From: Ignavibacteria bacterium | Lineage (GTDB): Bacteria; Bacteroidota; Ignavibacteria; Tepidaquicellales; Tepidaquicellaceae | Length of the DNA stretch: 64,000 nucleotides | Assembly (NCBI GenBank): GCA_019187405.1 | Contig: JABAQZ010000005.1 | Span: 82,525-146,524 of the forward strand | Direction of reading: 5' to 3' | Shown here: positions 18,702 to 27,682 of the stretch, one piece after another | Layout of the letters: each line of letters starts with the position of its first letter | How positions within the stretch are numbered: the stretch's first letter is position 1 | Position numbers and translations under genes: made by a program | Notes under the pieces: model-generated | What the model was told of the DNA's origin: nothing | Database searches by the model: none | Seen by the model: the letters and a program-made list of their open reading frames with translations, nothing else

Positions 18702-19751
18702 TTATTTTCTGCCCGGGAATAAAATGTTTAATGTAAATCTTTGTGCAAGTCCGAGATCCGTATAATTAGCAATTGAGTAATCAAGATTTGCATAAGCAAA
18801 GGAAATTGGTACTTTAAATCCTACGCCGCCAGAAAAATTTTCCGCATCAACGTTTAGCTTGTATCCTGCTCTGAAAAATAAAAATTCTTTGTAAGCATAT
18901 TCCGCACCAAATACAAGATTTTCGGCATTGTCATTCGGACTGTTAAGCTGAATCGAAGTTGTCAGACGGTTTTTGGAATCCATAATCGGTTCGATGGCAA
19001 AACCAAAATTGAATGCAGTCGGGGGAGGGAATTGCTGAAATGAATTCGCTGTTCTCCCGCCGACAAGATTTACGCTGCCTGATGGACTTATCTGACCTCC
19101 GAAATTTGAAATCATTATTGCAAATCTCGAAGTACCAAGTCCTGTTTTGTAAAATGTGGCAAGATCGCCCAAAACTCCTTTCATTGTCAGCTCTCCTAAA
19201 TCTTCTTGTACAAATTTAACAGTTGCCCCGAATGAAAACTGATCTGTAAGCTGCTTTGCAAATGAAAGTCCTGCAGACAAATCAGAAAATCTGAAATATT
19301 CACCTGTACCTTCCGGATGAAATTCGGTCGTAACTTTCATATCTTCGGTTTGAAGAGATGTTATATTAAGTCCTATTGCATTGCTGCCGCCGAAATGATA
19401 TACGCCTCCGAAATTTACCAGCTTTGTATCAACAAACCATTGAGTGAATGAAAATGTAACTCCATTTTCCTTAAATGCAGCCAGACCGGCAGGATTCCAT
19501 TGAAGAGAAGAAATGTCGTCCGATACAGCAACAAAACTTTCGGCCATGCCGGTAGCTCTTGCACTCGTACCGATTTTCAAAAACTGCAATGAAGCTGTTC
19601 CTGTCCTCTGTCCTCCTAAATTAGGAAAAAGCTGTGAATATGTATTGCCTGATGAGAGCAGAACGATTAACATTATCAAAAATAATCTTATAGCTGTTGA
19701 GTTCAGTTTCATTTTTTTATTTACAAAAAGTATTTTGCTGGAATTCATCAT
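18702..19751 (-). CDS. PorV/PorQ-family outer-membrane barrel protein
   Basis: This is up to 349 residues. The mature N-terminus 'SLQFLKIGTSARATGMAESF' and 'SLQWNPAGLAAF' are the PorV signature, and the remainder is strand-rich up to 'RFTLNILFPGRK'. PorV escorts T9SS cargo to the surface sortase. Paralogues next to TonB receptors are common in this lineage and may serve dedicated cargo. The first ATG (19751) overlaps the TonB-receptor stop by 4 nt. An internal ATG at 19712 (MKLNS...) gives a more compact signal peptide, so either start is possible. The neighbouring PLD-like T9SS cargo makes a functional link plausible. Confidence 0.85.
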   Translation of the reverse strand: MMNSSKILFVNKKMKLNSTAIRLFLIMLIVLLSSGNTYSQLFPNLGGQRTGTASLQFLKIGTSARATGMAESFVAVSDDISSLQWNPAGLAAFKENGVTFSFTQWFVDTKLVNFGGVYHFGGSNAIGLNITSLQTEDMKVTTEFHPEGTGEYFRFSDLSAGLSFAKQLTDQFSFGATVKFVQEDLGELTMKGVLGDLATFYKTGLGTSRFAIMISNFGGQISPSGSVNLVGGRTANSFQQFPPPTAFNFGFAIEPIMDSKNRLTTSIQLNSPNDNAENLVFGAEYAYKEFLFFRAGYKLNVDAENFSGGVGFKVPISFAYANLDYSIANYTDLGLAQRFTLNILFPGRK

Positions 19752-22558
19752 AGCTTCAACGATATACCAAATTTAATATTTCGAGGAGTAAGATATCTCG
19801 ACGGATTATATGGATATGGATTCAACGGCGCTTGTAAATCGGGATATAAAGGATCGTTAATATAATTCGGTGTAGGATCGCCATATTCATAAGCTCTGCC
19901 GGTTACGGGATTTATGATCGTAGAGTTCTGTGCATTAAAAAGATTTGTAATGTATAATCCGACTACCATCTGCATCGAGCTGAAATCAATATACTTCTCG
20001 AGGTCAAGATCTACCCAGAACCAGTTTTCTCCAACTTCACCGTTTATGTTGGCATAATCCGGAGTATATTCTGGACGTCCGTTTTCAAGCGTCCCTGTCC
20101 TGAGCTGCTGCGTATATCTTTTCCCTGACTGAAAAAACAATCTGGTCTTAAGCGTTATATCATCGAGTACATTTCTTCCGAATCCGTAAATGCCTTTTCC
20201 TTTCTCGAGATTGAAATAAAGATTTGCGCTTGCCTGTATCGGCTTATCCCAGGAAAGATAATATTCGGAAATGGTTTCAGGTGCTCCTGTGGTAGCAACA
20301 ACATATCCCTGATCGGATGAATTGCTTTTCCCGGTTGCTACCGAATATGTGAAATTAAATTTTCCGTTAAACCATGTACTGTATCTCTTTTTATATTCTA
20401 ATTCAATTCCTCTTGTCCGGGAATAATCCTGATTAAAATATGTTATAAAAGACTGTCCTAAATATCTGCCGCTGTTTATCAAAATACTTTTTGTAGCCAC
20501 ATAATCATATATGTTTTTGTAATAAGCCGTAATGGTAAGTACATCATCGTTGGTAAACTGATTTCTTATACCGAGTTCGTATGCAACTGTTGTTTCGGGA
20601 TTTAGATTTGGATTGCCGAATTTCTGATAAGTTGACTTTGCAGTCTGCGGATTCAGCTTTGCATATATAAACTGCGGTTTTGGTCTTTTCGAAAAATGTC
20701 CGTATGAGAAAAACAATGTTTGATTGTTTGTTACGGGATGAGATATTCCGATTCTTGGCGCGAGATTTAACTTAACATTCCTGCCAAAGATTGTGTAAGT
20801 ATCACTTTCATAAGCGCTTCTGATTTCATCGGGAATAGTTTCGATATCCGGATTTTTAACTGCATCATCTACGAATTTTCCCGGAAGCCAGTAATCAAGC
20901 CTGAGTCCGTAATTCAGAATCATTCCTTTAAATGTAAGATTATGCTGTGCGTAAAGGTCTCCGAATGCAGGATAAACTTTATATACATCATTATTTAGAC
21001 CAAAAGGTTTTATCCACGGCTGATATATATCTACAAGCTGCATCTCCTGAAAACTCGACTCGATGCCGGCTTTGAATTTGCTCTTTGTCGAAAAGTTATG
21101 AGAGTAATCTGCTTTGACCGACCATTCATCAACATAATGATCATGCCATGTATAAGGATTTCCGACATCATAAAATCCGTCACCCGGTATTATTCCCGTT
21201 CTCAAACTGTCGATGTAATAATACTGAAAAGGAGGTCTTATAAGATCGAGCGGTTCTGTGTATTGATCCCAGTTTAATCCGTTTGCATCTACTCTTAATG
21301 TAGTAAAAAATTTATTAAGCTTAACTTCGTAATAACTGCTGGGACTCGTTGTATGCGTCCATGTTACAGTATGGAAAAAACTGTTTTGAGTATATGTGTT
21401 TGCGTTATCGAGAATTTTCTGAAAATCAAACTGATATCCGGGAGAAGGCTCTACATATTCAAGATTAGTCTGAAGTGAACTTGAATTCTGATTTATTACT
21501 ACAGACTGATTGAATGAATATCCGAGCTTCATTGTAGGATTGAATCTCGAAGTAATTTTACCAAGCCAGTACCAGTTATTATCCTGACGCGGAGCAAATC
21601 GTGTTCCGCCGAAAGTAGAAGAATTCACATAGTTTGCTTTGTATCCGCCGTTGTTTACAAAAAAACCGTCCGAGAGTCCCATAAAGAAACTGCCGAACAA
21701 AGTAATCTCAGGAGGATTTTTTACGTTTAACGCTCTCAGTAGATATTTTGAAATCGGCTCGGGTCCGCTGAGATTCATTTCGAGAATGTCGGTATTAAAA
21801 CTTGAACCTGAATTTTTATTTATTCCAAAATTATCCCGCTTGTATGAAATGAAAAAATTTACCTCATTGTATTTGCCTTCTTTGGTTCTTACGTTTACGA
21901 CGCCGCTGGTTGCCTGTCCGAATTCAGCGTTGTATCCTCCTGTTATGACTTCCACTTCCTCGAGAGAATTTGCCGAAAGCTGAAGTCCGTAACCTGTCCC
22001 GGACAGCGGATCCTGTACTGATACACCGTCTATTAGAAAAGAATTTTCATAACTCCGACCGCCTCTGATAAAAATTTCGTTGTTTTCCTTTACTACTCCC
22101 GCTTGCTGTGTTACTACATCGGTCAGATTAGTTGCAATGGATTTTGAAATATCATCACTTGAAACAATATGACTGCTGCTGGTCTGTTCTATATCCATTA
22201 AAGGACGATCTCCTACTACTTCAATCTCCTGGTCAACTGAAAATGAAGTGGATTTTAAAATAATATTAAACTCTTTTTTTGCGCCAGAAGAAATAACAAT
22301 GTCGGTGTATTCCACGGTTTTAAACCCTTCGGCAGAAACCTGCAAAATATAACCTGCCGGAATTATGTCATTAATCGAATAAGTACCATCGTAGTCGCTT
22401 ACTGCGCCGAGATAAGTACCTTTGAGTTTAATTGTTACTCCGTCAAGGGGAATGCCTGCAGAATCTGTAACTTTCCCGTACATTGAACCAGGCTGCTCCT
22501 GCGAATGAATTTGAGAATTAATAACAAAGATTAAAATTAACAGTATAAATTTTCTCAT
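19748..22558 (-). CDS. TonB-dependent receptor with carboxypeptidase-like regulatory domain
   Basis: This 936-residue outer-membrane protein has a signal peptide (1-19) and a CarboxypepD_reg-like domain (about 24-110, 'GSMYGKVTDSAGIPLDGVTI', 'GTYSINDIIPAGY'). A plug domain (about 125-240) contains 'NEIFIRGGRSYENSFLIDGV', 'GGYNAEFGQATSGVVNV'. A 22-strand barrel follows, including 'RIGISHPVTNNQTLFFSYGH' and 'NPNLNPETTVAYELGIRNQF'. It lacks the SusC-type signature length and has no SusD neighbour. It forms an operon with the lipoprotein upstream and the PorV-like gene downstream (4-nt overlap). The ligand is unknown. Confidence 0.92.
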   Translation of the reverse strand: MRKFILLILIFVINSQIHSQEQPGSMYGKVTDSAGIPLDGVTIKLKGTYLGAVSDYDGTYSINDIIPAGYILQVSAEGFKTVEYTDIVISSGAKKEFNIILKSTSFSVDQEIEVVGDRPLMDIEQTSSSHIVSSDDISKSIATNLTDVVTQQAGVVKENNEIFIRGGRSYENSFLIDGVSVQDPLSGTGYGLQLSANSLEEVEVITGGYNAEFGQATSGVVNVRTKEGKYNEVNFFISYKRDNFGINKNSGSSFNTDILEMNLSGPEPISKYLLRALNVKNPPEITLFGSFFMGLSDGFFVNNGGYKANYVNSSTFGGTRFAPRQDNNWYWLGKITSRFNPTMKLGYSFNQSVVINQNSSSLQTNLEYVEPSPGYQFDFQKILDNANTYTQNSFFHTVTWTHTTSPSSYYEVKLNKFFTTLRVDANGLNWDQYTEPLDLIRPPFQYYYIDSLRTGIIPGDGFYDVGNPYTWHDHYVDEWSVKADYSHNFSTKSKFKAGIESSFQEMQLVDIYQPWIKPFGLNNDVYKVYPAFGDLYAQHNLTFKGMILNYGLRLDYWLPGKFVDDAVKNPDIETIPDEIRSAYESDTYTIFGRNVKLNLAPRIGISHPVTNNQTLFFSYGHFSKRPKPQFIYAKLNPQTAKSTYQKFGNPNLNPETTVAYELGIRNQFTNDDVLTITAYYKNIYDYVATKSILINSGRYLGQSFITYFNQDYSRTRGIELEYKKRYSTWFNGKFNFTYSVATGKSNSSDQGYVVATTGAPETISEYYLSWDKPIQASANLYFNLEKGKGIYGFGRNVLDDITLKTRLFFQSGKRYTQQLRTGTLENGRPEYTPDYANINGEVGENWFWVDLDLEKYIDFSSMQMVVGLYITNLFNAQNSTIINPVTGRAYEYGDPTPNYINDPLYPDLQAPLNPYPYNPSRYLTPRNIKFGISLKL

Positions 22559-22595
22559 GTTAAAATTAATTTAGCTCTATTTAATAAATTTACTC

Positions 22596-23963
22596 TCATC
22601 TATATCCGAATTCTTGTATTAAAATTTTATCAAACAATTGCTTCGAAGCATTTACATCCGCATTGATGTAATAAACCGGCATAGTCATAAGTATGTTGTT
22701 TGGATTTGATGCTGAGTTTTTTACCGCAACCACTGTATTAGTCTGGCAAACTGTGCTTATGGGTAATCTATAAATTATTCTTGTCGGTTCCGTGGATTTA
22801 ATCCCCCTTACTCTTTGAATAAATAATCCGCCTGGTGTAGTAATCAGCACGGGATATGAATTATCCTCATTTATAAGACTTACATTTCCCGATACAAAAC
22901 CAATGGTACATGAACTTATGCTGTCGATAGGAGCCCAGTTAATCAGAGTGCCTTGTCCCTGTGTCTCGGCATTTGGCAGACCGGTAGTGAAAAATAGTTT
23001 TCCTCCCGACTGCAGATAAAATGGCAGTGAGTTTTGTCCAAGCTCAAAATTTGCATTATCTGTTGAAGCATTTCCCTGATTAGCGCTCCATATAACAATC
23101 TCAAAAAGTTTAAGCGTCTCTGTAAACATTGGATTTACAATTTTGGGAATCAGTGCGCCGTTGTTTGATTTAATGTCGAGTACATCGTAGCTGATTGTAT
23201 CGAGAGCTGATTCGAAATAAGAATTTGCAATACCAAACTGGCTTAAAGGCATGTCTTTTATAAGCAGGATTTTTGAAGTATTATTTCTTACATGCCAGTG
23301 TCTGCTTGTATCAGGCATTCTTATTACGGGACTTAATGCGCCTGCATCATCTTCTGCTCTGAGATAAAAAATATTATCTGCATCCGTAACAAGTCCGCTG
23401 TCCTTTGTAAGCGTGAGAAGATTTACCGACCCCGGAATTCTTCTGAAGTTATTTGTATCATTGATTGCCCACTGGTAATATTTTATGTTAGCCACACCGT
23501 CAGTATCGGAGCCTGTCCATTTAAAGGTAGCAATCGGAAATGTCGTATCTGGTATTTCTGTTCCCGCATCAAAAACAACAGACGGAGCAGAGTTTTCTAC
23601 AGGATAAAGATTTGTTGCCGGTGTAGGGTCGATCAGATCTTGTTCGTCGATTGCTGCAACATAAAATCTGAATGTACTGTCATTCCCGGTGATATGAAGA
23701 GCAAATGTGCTGTCATTCTGAGTCGTGTAGTTCCAGTTCAGTGAATCAAATGAAATATAATATCCCTTTATGAATCCGTCCGGATCGTCACCCCACCATC
23801 TGATAGTTTTCAGCGTGGTTCCCGGAGCAATGATACTGTCAGGTCTTAAAGAAAGATATGTATCCGGAGGAAGGTTTTCAATTTTTCCCGAAGTTGGGTC
23901 GCTGCATGAATTCAAATAAAATAATAAAGCAGTCAGGCAAAAGGATGTAAAGTATCTAATCAA
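22596..23963 (-). CDS. surface lipoprotein, unknown function
   Basis: This 455-residue protein starts at TTG and has a lipobox 'YLNSC' (Cys near residue 20). Two FnIII-like or Ig-like stretches follow ('LKTIRWWGDDPDGFIKGYYI' near residue 50 and 'ATFKWTGSDTDGVANIKYY' near 145). The C-terminal half (about 230-455) reads like an alpha/beta domain with 'ILLIKDMPLSQFG' and 'LFFTTGLPNAETQGQG', possibly a glutamine-amidotransferase-like fold. It is the first gene of the TonB/PorV operon, 37 nt ahead of the receptor, so it may act with that receptor at the outer membrane. That role is inference. Confidence 0.75.
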   Translation of the reverse strand: MIRYFTSFCLTALLFYLNSCSDPTSGKIENLPPDTYLSLRPDSIIAPGTTLKTIRWWGDDPDGFIKGYYISFDSLNWNYTTQNDSTFALHITGNDSTFRFYVAAIDEQDLIDPTPATNLYPVENSAPSVVFDAGTEIPDTTFPIATFKWTGSDTDGVANIKYYQWAINDTNNFRRIPGSVNLLTLTKDSGLVTDADNIFYLRAEDDAGALSPVIRMPDTSRHWHVRNNTSKILLIKDMPLSQFGIANSYFESALDTISYDVLDIKSNNGALIPKIVNPMFTETLKLFEIVIWSANQGNASTDNANFELGQNSLPFYLQSGGKLFFTTGLPNAETQGQGTLINWAPIDSISSCTIGFVSGNVSLINEDNSYPVLITTPGGLFIQRVRGIKSTEPTRIIYRLPISTVCQTNTVVAVKNSASNPNNILMTMPVYYINADVNASKQLFDKILIQEFGYR

Positions 23964-24545
23964 TATCAGGAGTAAATAAAAATTATTTCTGGTTTTGTTT
24001 AAATTTTAAGTGGCAAAAAATAAGATAACTTTTTATAAATTAAAACATTGAAATATAGTTACAATGCATTTTTTTTATTACAAATTTAAACCCGTTAGAA
24101 ACTGAATCTGCAAAAATATGAGTTCCTTATTTTCAGCTATATTTAAAAAACATGTTTTTTTATAATCATATTTTCCGGAGTATTATTTCAGTGCATTCTT
24201 ACTAGCTTTTGTCAATCATACTCTTCTTCAATTTCGACTTTAGCACGAAGTCATTGATTTGTTTCTTCTGATTCGTAATTGAATATTAAAAAACTCCGAT
24301 ACACTTTTATAGTAATCTTAAAATTGTATGTTAAATAAACAATGCGATTAATGGTAAACTTTTTTTCTATAATTTTAAGATTCCGGTCCAGCTAATTTAT
24401 TCTACTTAGAGTTTCTGTAAGAGTAAATCATTTAATATTCATTGCAACTCTTATTTATCAAAATCTTCCGGTAAAATCTAAATTAAACTTTTTCATAATA
24501 TTGTTGTCTTAAATACATTTAAAACTTAAACTTAAAATAGATAAC
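23964..24545. other. 582-bp divergent intergenic region
   Basis: This AT-rich stretch separates the minus-strand lipoprotein/TonB operon from the plus-strand Spy-like gene and should contain both promoters. I found no exact TAnnTTTG element with correct spacing for either gene. A short minus-strand stretch around 24215-24275 reads like coding sequence but is broken by several stops. No RNA gene or repeat was seen. Confidence 0.6.
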
Positions 24546-24935
24546 ATGAAAATTAAAAAAATAAAATTGACATTAATAACGTCAATAATGCTAATAGCGT
24601 ATTCAGGGATTGCTTTTGCTCAAAATCAGGAACTTTCCAAAAAATCTCCCGAAGAAATTGCAACGAAAATAACGGACAAAATGAAGGATATGCTTTTATT
24701 AACAGATGAGCAATACAAACAGATCTATAATCTTAATCTTGAACAAATAAATTCTAAAATAAACAACAAGGAAAAGTATAAAAACCTTGATAAGGAGAGT
24801 AAAAAAAATTTAAAGAGACAGATGAAAGAGGAGTACAATAAAAGTCTCGAGAACATTTTAACGTCGGATCAAATAAATATATACAAGAAATATATAACTG
24901 ATAAAAAGAGTTCAAAAAAGCGCAAGAATGAATGA
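24546..24935 (+). CDS. secreted Spy/CpxP-like helical protein
   Basis: This 129-residue protein has a signal peptide ending 'SGIAFAQ' (about residue 26). The mature part is highly charged and helical, with 'MLLLTDEQYKQIYNLNLEQI' near residue 58 and 'LENILTSDQINIYKKYI' near residue 103. This 'LT..Q' spacing resembles Spy/CpxP-type periplasmic chaperones, whose 'LT.EQ' motifs mark the same helices. It is a monocistronic-looking gene. A second protein of this kind (54539-55006) sits behind an ECF sigma factor in this window. The family assignment is tentative. Confidence 0.72.
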   Translation: MKIKKIKLTLITSIMLIAYSGIAFAQNQELSKKSPEEIATKITDKMKDMLLLTDEQYKQIYNLNLEQINSKINNKEKYKNLDKESKKNLKRQMKEEYNKSLENILTSDQINIYKKYITDKKSSKKRKNE

Positions 24936-25044
24936 AGGGCATTGCTCTGAAAGATTATTAAAAATTACAGTTTCCGAAAAGAATGTTGAAACTATAAATT
25001 AACTAAAACTTATTATTTAAAACAAATTGGCTCGAAGGAAAAAA

Positions 25045-26556
25045 TTATGCAACCTTATTTTTTTTAAAGTTCGCAAATATTTCGCCGTTTTTTTCCAAGA
25101 GCCAGTTTTTATCAAAGACATTCGATGCGTTTAACAATTTTTCCCTGAAGAAAATAATCCCGCTTTTCGTTGCATCAGTCCTGAGTTTTATGAGCTTTTG
25201 TGAATAGGAGATAAAATTTTTGTGAAGCTCTTTCCGGCTTTCGGAAATCAATTGATTGTTTTTAAGAAAATGCTTGTATGTATCGATTATTGAAATTGCC
25301 GATTCAAAATACTCAAGCTCATAATTTATTTTGAGCTGAAGATTCTTCATATCCAGTTTATAAACAAACTGGTCAAACTTTACTTTGTTCAGATAATTCA
25401 GGGCTTTTAGAAATTGCTTTTTCTCGAAATAAAGCAGGGCATAACTATAATTCTCCACATTTTGAATATGCTGTGGAATTAGTTTTTTTGAATACTCGGC
25501 AATAAAATCTTCCATATATTTCAGCTCTTTCACTGAAATACAATTAAGCAATACATTCCTGTATAAATCAAAAGTAAGGTAAGAGTTTATATCAGTTTTG
25601 AAGTATTCATTTTTTAAAAAAATATCATGAAGCTTAAATATTTCTCTGTCTAAGTTTAATTGTTTGGTTTCGCCTAAGTTTTTCTTTAAGATACAATAGT
25701 CAATTAATTTTGAATGTAAAAAGTTATTATCTATAATGCCAAGATTTTTTGAACTTTCTATAAGCAAATTCTTAAATTCCAGGTACTCTTTTTCATTTTT
25801 CAGGTTCAAAAAAGTTTTCAACAGTTTGTGGTAAATCTCAATTATAGGCACTTTTATCCCTGAATGTTTATTGAAGAAATGAATTATTTTTTCAAAGTTA
25901 AACAATTCAAGAAATTCTTTTACGGTATCAATATTCTTGTTTATATTGTAAGATCTCGAATATTTAAGAAGTATATCATTGTGCTTTACGGATTCAATAA
26001 CGAAATAACAAAGTATAAAGGTAATACCTTTTATTAATTTTTCGGATTCAGAAGTAACATAAGATTTTTTTAAAACTTTTTGAGTAAGCAGATTAAGATA
26101 GAATCTGTCAGTTTCAATTCTAAATTTGTTAATAAAATATTCTCCGTCAATTTGATCTCTATTCTCGAGTAAATTTTCGCTGCGGCTCATTTCATTCATA
26201 AAAAGATTCACTGAGCCTCTGCTGAATAATTCATGAGTAAGATAAAATGAAGATTCAATTTCCTTTTTCTTAATACCTTCTTCTTTTAAGAAATTCTTAA
26301 CGAGTTTTAATAAATCAGACATAAGGTTTCTGAAAGTGGAGTCATTATATTTGATATTTTTGTACAATAAAGAAAATATCTTTTCCTTTTCAAAATTTTT
26401 ATTGTCAAAATCCGGGTGGTATCTTTTGAGGATGTTAAACAGACGAACCAGCATTTTCCTGTTATTAAAATAAGGGGAATTTAAATATTTCCCTAATCTC
26501 ATTAACTCCTTCTTATCAAAGGATTTAAGCAATTCTGTTAACGGATGTGTATACAT
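25045..26556 (-). CDS. unknown alpha-helical protein (503 aa)
   Basis: I do not recognise a named family. The 503-residue protein has no signal peptide or membrane segment and is almost wholly helical and Lys/Leu/Phe-rich, as in TPR-like or other helical-repeat proteins. It opens 'LLKSFDKKELMRLGKYLNSP' followed by 'YFNNRKMLVRLFNILKRY'. Such N-termini are, from memory, seen in lineage-specific hypothetical proteins of Ignavibacteria and Bacteroidetes. Position in a divergent pair with the small secreted gene at 26775, across a region with two ATCTGCGACA repeats, suggests shared control. Confidence 0.75.
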   Translation of the reverse strand: MYTHPLTELLKSFDKKELMRLGKYLNSPYFNNRKMLVRLFNILKRYHPDFDNKNFEKEKIFSLLYKNIKYNDSTFRNLMSDLLKLVKNFLKEEGIKKKEIESSFYLTHELFSRGSVNLFMNEMSRSENLLENRDQIDGEYFINKFRIETDRFYLNLLTQKVLKKSYVTSESEKLIKGITFILCYFVIESVKHNDILLKYSRSYNINKNIDTVKEFLELFNFEKIIHFFNKHSGIKVPIIEIYHKLLKTFLNLKNEKEYLEFKNLLIESSKNLGIIDNNFLHSKLIDYCILKKNLGETKQLNLDREIFKLHDIFLKNEYFKTDINSYLTFDLYRNVLLNCISVKELKYMEDFIAEYSKKLIPQHIQNVENYSYALLYFEKKQFLKALNYLNKVKFDQFVYKLDMKNLQLKINYELEYFESAISIIDTYKHFLKNNQLISESRKELHKNFISYSQKLIKLRTDATKSGIIFFREKLLNASNVFDKNWLLEKNGEIFANFKKNKVA

Positions 26557-26588
26557 TTTAATTAAAAGTTTGATGTAAATAAACTAAT

Positions 26589-26695
26589 ATCTGCGACATT
26601 TTTATGTGAGAACGATTTAAAAATACATTGAATATTGCAAAAAATCAATACTTATTTAACGGTAGAATAAGATAATGGTTAAATAATCTGCGACA
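26589..26695. promoter_or_regulatory. pair of ATCTGCGACA direct repeats
   Basis: The 10-mer ATCTGCGACA occurs at 26589-26598 and again at 26686-26695 in the same orientation, 97 nt apart, both preceded by an A/T-rich 'AATA' stretch. The second copy ends 16 nt before the -33 element of the plus-strand promoter. The pair could be binding sites for one regulator serving both divergent genes; this is inference. Confidence 0.35.
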
Positions 26696-26711
26696 AATGG
26701 GAATAATTTTC

Positions 26712-26742
26712 TTTGTTTTAAGTAAAATATGTTATTAATTTG
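26712..26742 (+). promoter_or_regulatory. Bacteroidetes-type promoter for the small secreted protein gene
   Basis: TTTG at 26712-26715 and TTAATTTG at 26735-26742 are separated by 19 nt, matching the -33/-7 consensus with one change (TAnnTTTG). An AGGAG ribosome binding site at 26761-26765 and the ATG at 26775 follow at the expected distances. Confidence 0.45.
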
Positions 26743-26774
26743 CATTAAACATTTATCGAAAGGAGATTTTTAAA

Positions 26775-26987
26775 ATGAAAAAATCATTATTTTACTTAGT
26801 CGCAGTTATAATTATTGCAGTATCAAGTTGTTTTATCACAAACAACAGTGAAGCAAAAACAAGCGTTACATCCGAGAAAAATGAAAGCATTGATTTAGTA
26901 GTAGTAAGGACAGTTGAAGACGGGGTGCATTACATTAACATATATACTGATTCTGGAACATTAATCTTGAAGTTCGAAGAGTTATAA
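26775..26987 (+). CDS. small secreted protein
   Basis: This is a 70-residue protein with a signal peptide of about 27 residues ('VAVIIIAVSSCFITNNSEA'). A Cys at residue 19 within 'AVSSC' could instead be a lipobox, giving a small lipoprotein. The mature part is about 40 residues, acidic, and ends in a beta-rich 'VHYINIYTDSGTLILKFEEL'. It has its own strong ribosome binding site (AGGAG, spacing 9) and a plausible promoter, so it is likely a real gene despite its size. I recognise no family. Confidence 0.7.
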   Translation: MKKSLFYLVAVIIIAVSSCFITNNSEAKTSVTSEKNESIDLVVVRTVEDGVHYINIYTDSGTLILKFEEL

Positions 26988-27682
26988 AAAATATAGAAGT
27001 TTTCTGAAAATAAAATAATAGATTATAGAAAAAGAATTTTACAAATTCCTTTTGATAAATTGGTTCTTTAAAAATTTGGGTATTAAATAAAAAATACATC
27101 CCTCATTTCTCCTTTCACCGTTCAAAATTTGGGGTTGAACGGCCTTGAGGGATGTATCTTATTTAACTTTTTGGGTTAGTCTATGCAATTCTAATGTATT
27201 TTATTTTAAAAGTAAAGTAAAAATATTATACATTACGATTTTTTTTTTAGGCAGGATTATAACCACTTCTGATCTGCTTTCCAGTTTCTAATCATTTTTT
27301 CAATTTCATATCAGGATAGATTTTCATCAGCAGCTTTCATTGATATATCATTATTCTCTCATTTGAAGCAAATCTTAAAGCAATAGTCTGAGCATTTTTT
27401 TATTTTTTATAAAGAAATTTTCCATTTTTTAGATAATTTCTTATACTTTTTCCCAAAATTATAAGGACATGCCTTGAGCTTTAATCAGTAAAGACCTCAT
27501 TTAAAAAAAACTAAAACCAATGACAATGCTGAGATATAAATAAAGCTAAACTTGTATATCTCGGTCTTTTCGCTTAAAGAATTATATGTTTGAAAACAGT
27601 TATTACAGTAAGGACAAAAAGCAATAATACCTTTACATTACAATTTCAGTTGACAAACTTTTTGTGATTTCTAAAATTTAGT
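26988..27682. other. 695-bp intergenic region with hairpin and possible gene remnants
   Basis: Apart from the long hairpin at 27094-27157 this region has no complete gene. On the minus strand, 27500-27637 is a 46-codon open stretch encoding four Cys ('CPYCNNCF') followed by a hydrophobic segment, but it has no ATG, GTG or TTG start. Another minus-strand stretch, 27257-27340, reads as coding from an ATG but has an internal TGA. Both may be decayed genes. No tRNA or mobile-element ends were seen. Confidence 0.5.
27094..27157. repeat. long two-part inverted repeat (hairpin)
   Basis: The outer stem pairs 27094-27105 (ATACATCCCTCA) with 27146-27157 (TGAGGGATGTAT), 12 bp perfect. The inner stem pairs 27118-27125 (CCGTTCAA) with 27135-27142 (TTGAACGG), 8 bp perfect, with a 9-nt loop. 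The asymmetric internal loop between stems is 12 nt on one side and 3 nt on the other. It lies 107 nt downstream of the small secreted gene and could be its transcript end, but there is no clean U-tract. Confidence 0.7.

Noticed and set aside
24215..24275. Minus-strand stretch resembling coding sequence with several in-frame TGA codons
   Set aside because: TGA recoding was considered, but genes in this window use TGA as a normal stop and the stretch is short; chance in AT-rich DNA is as likely.
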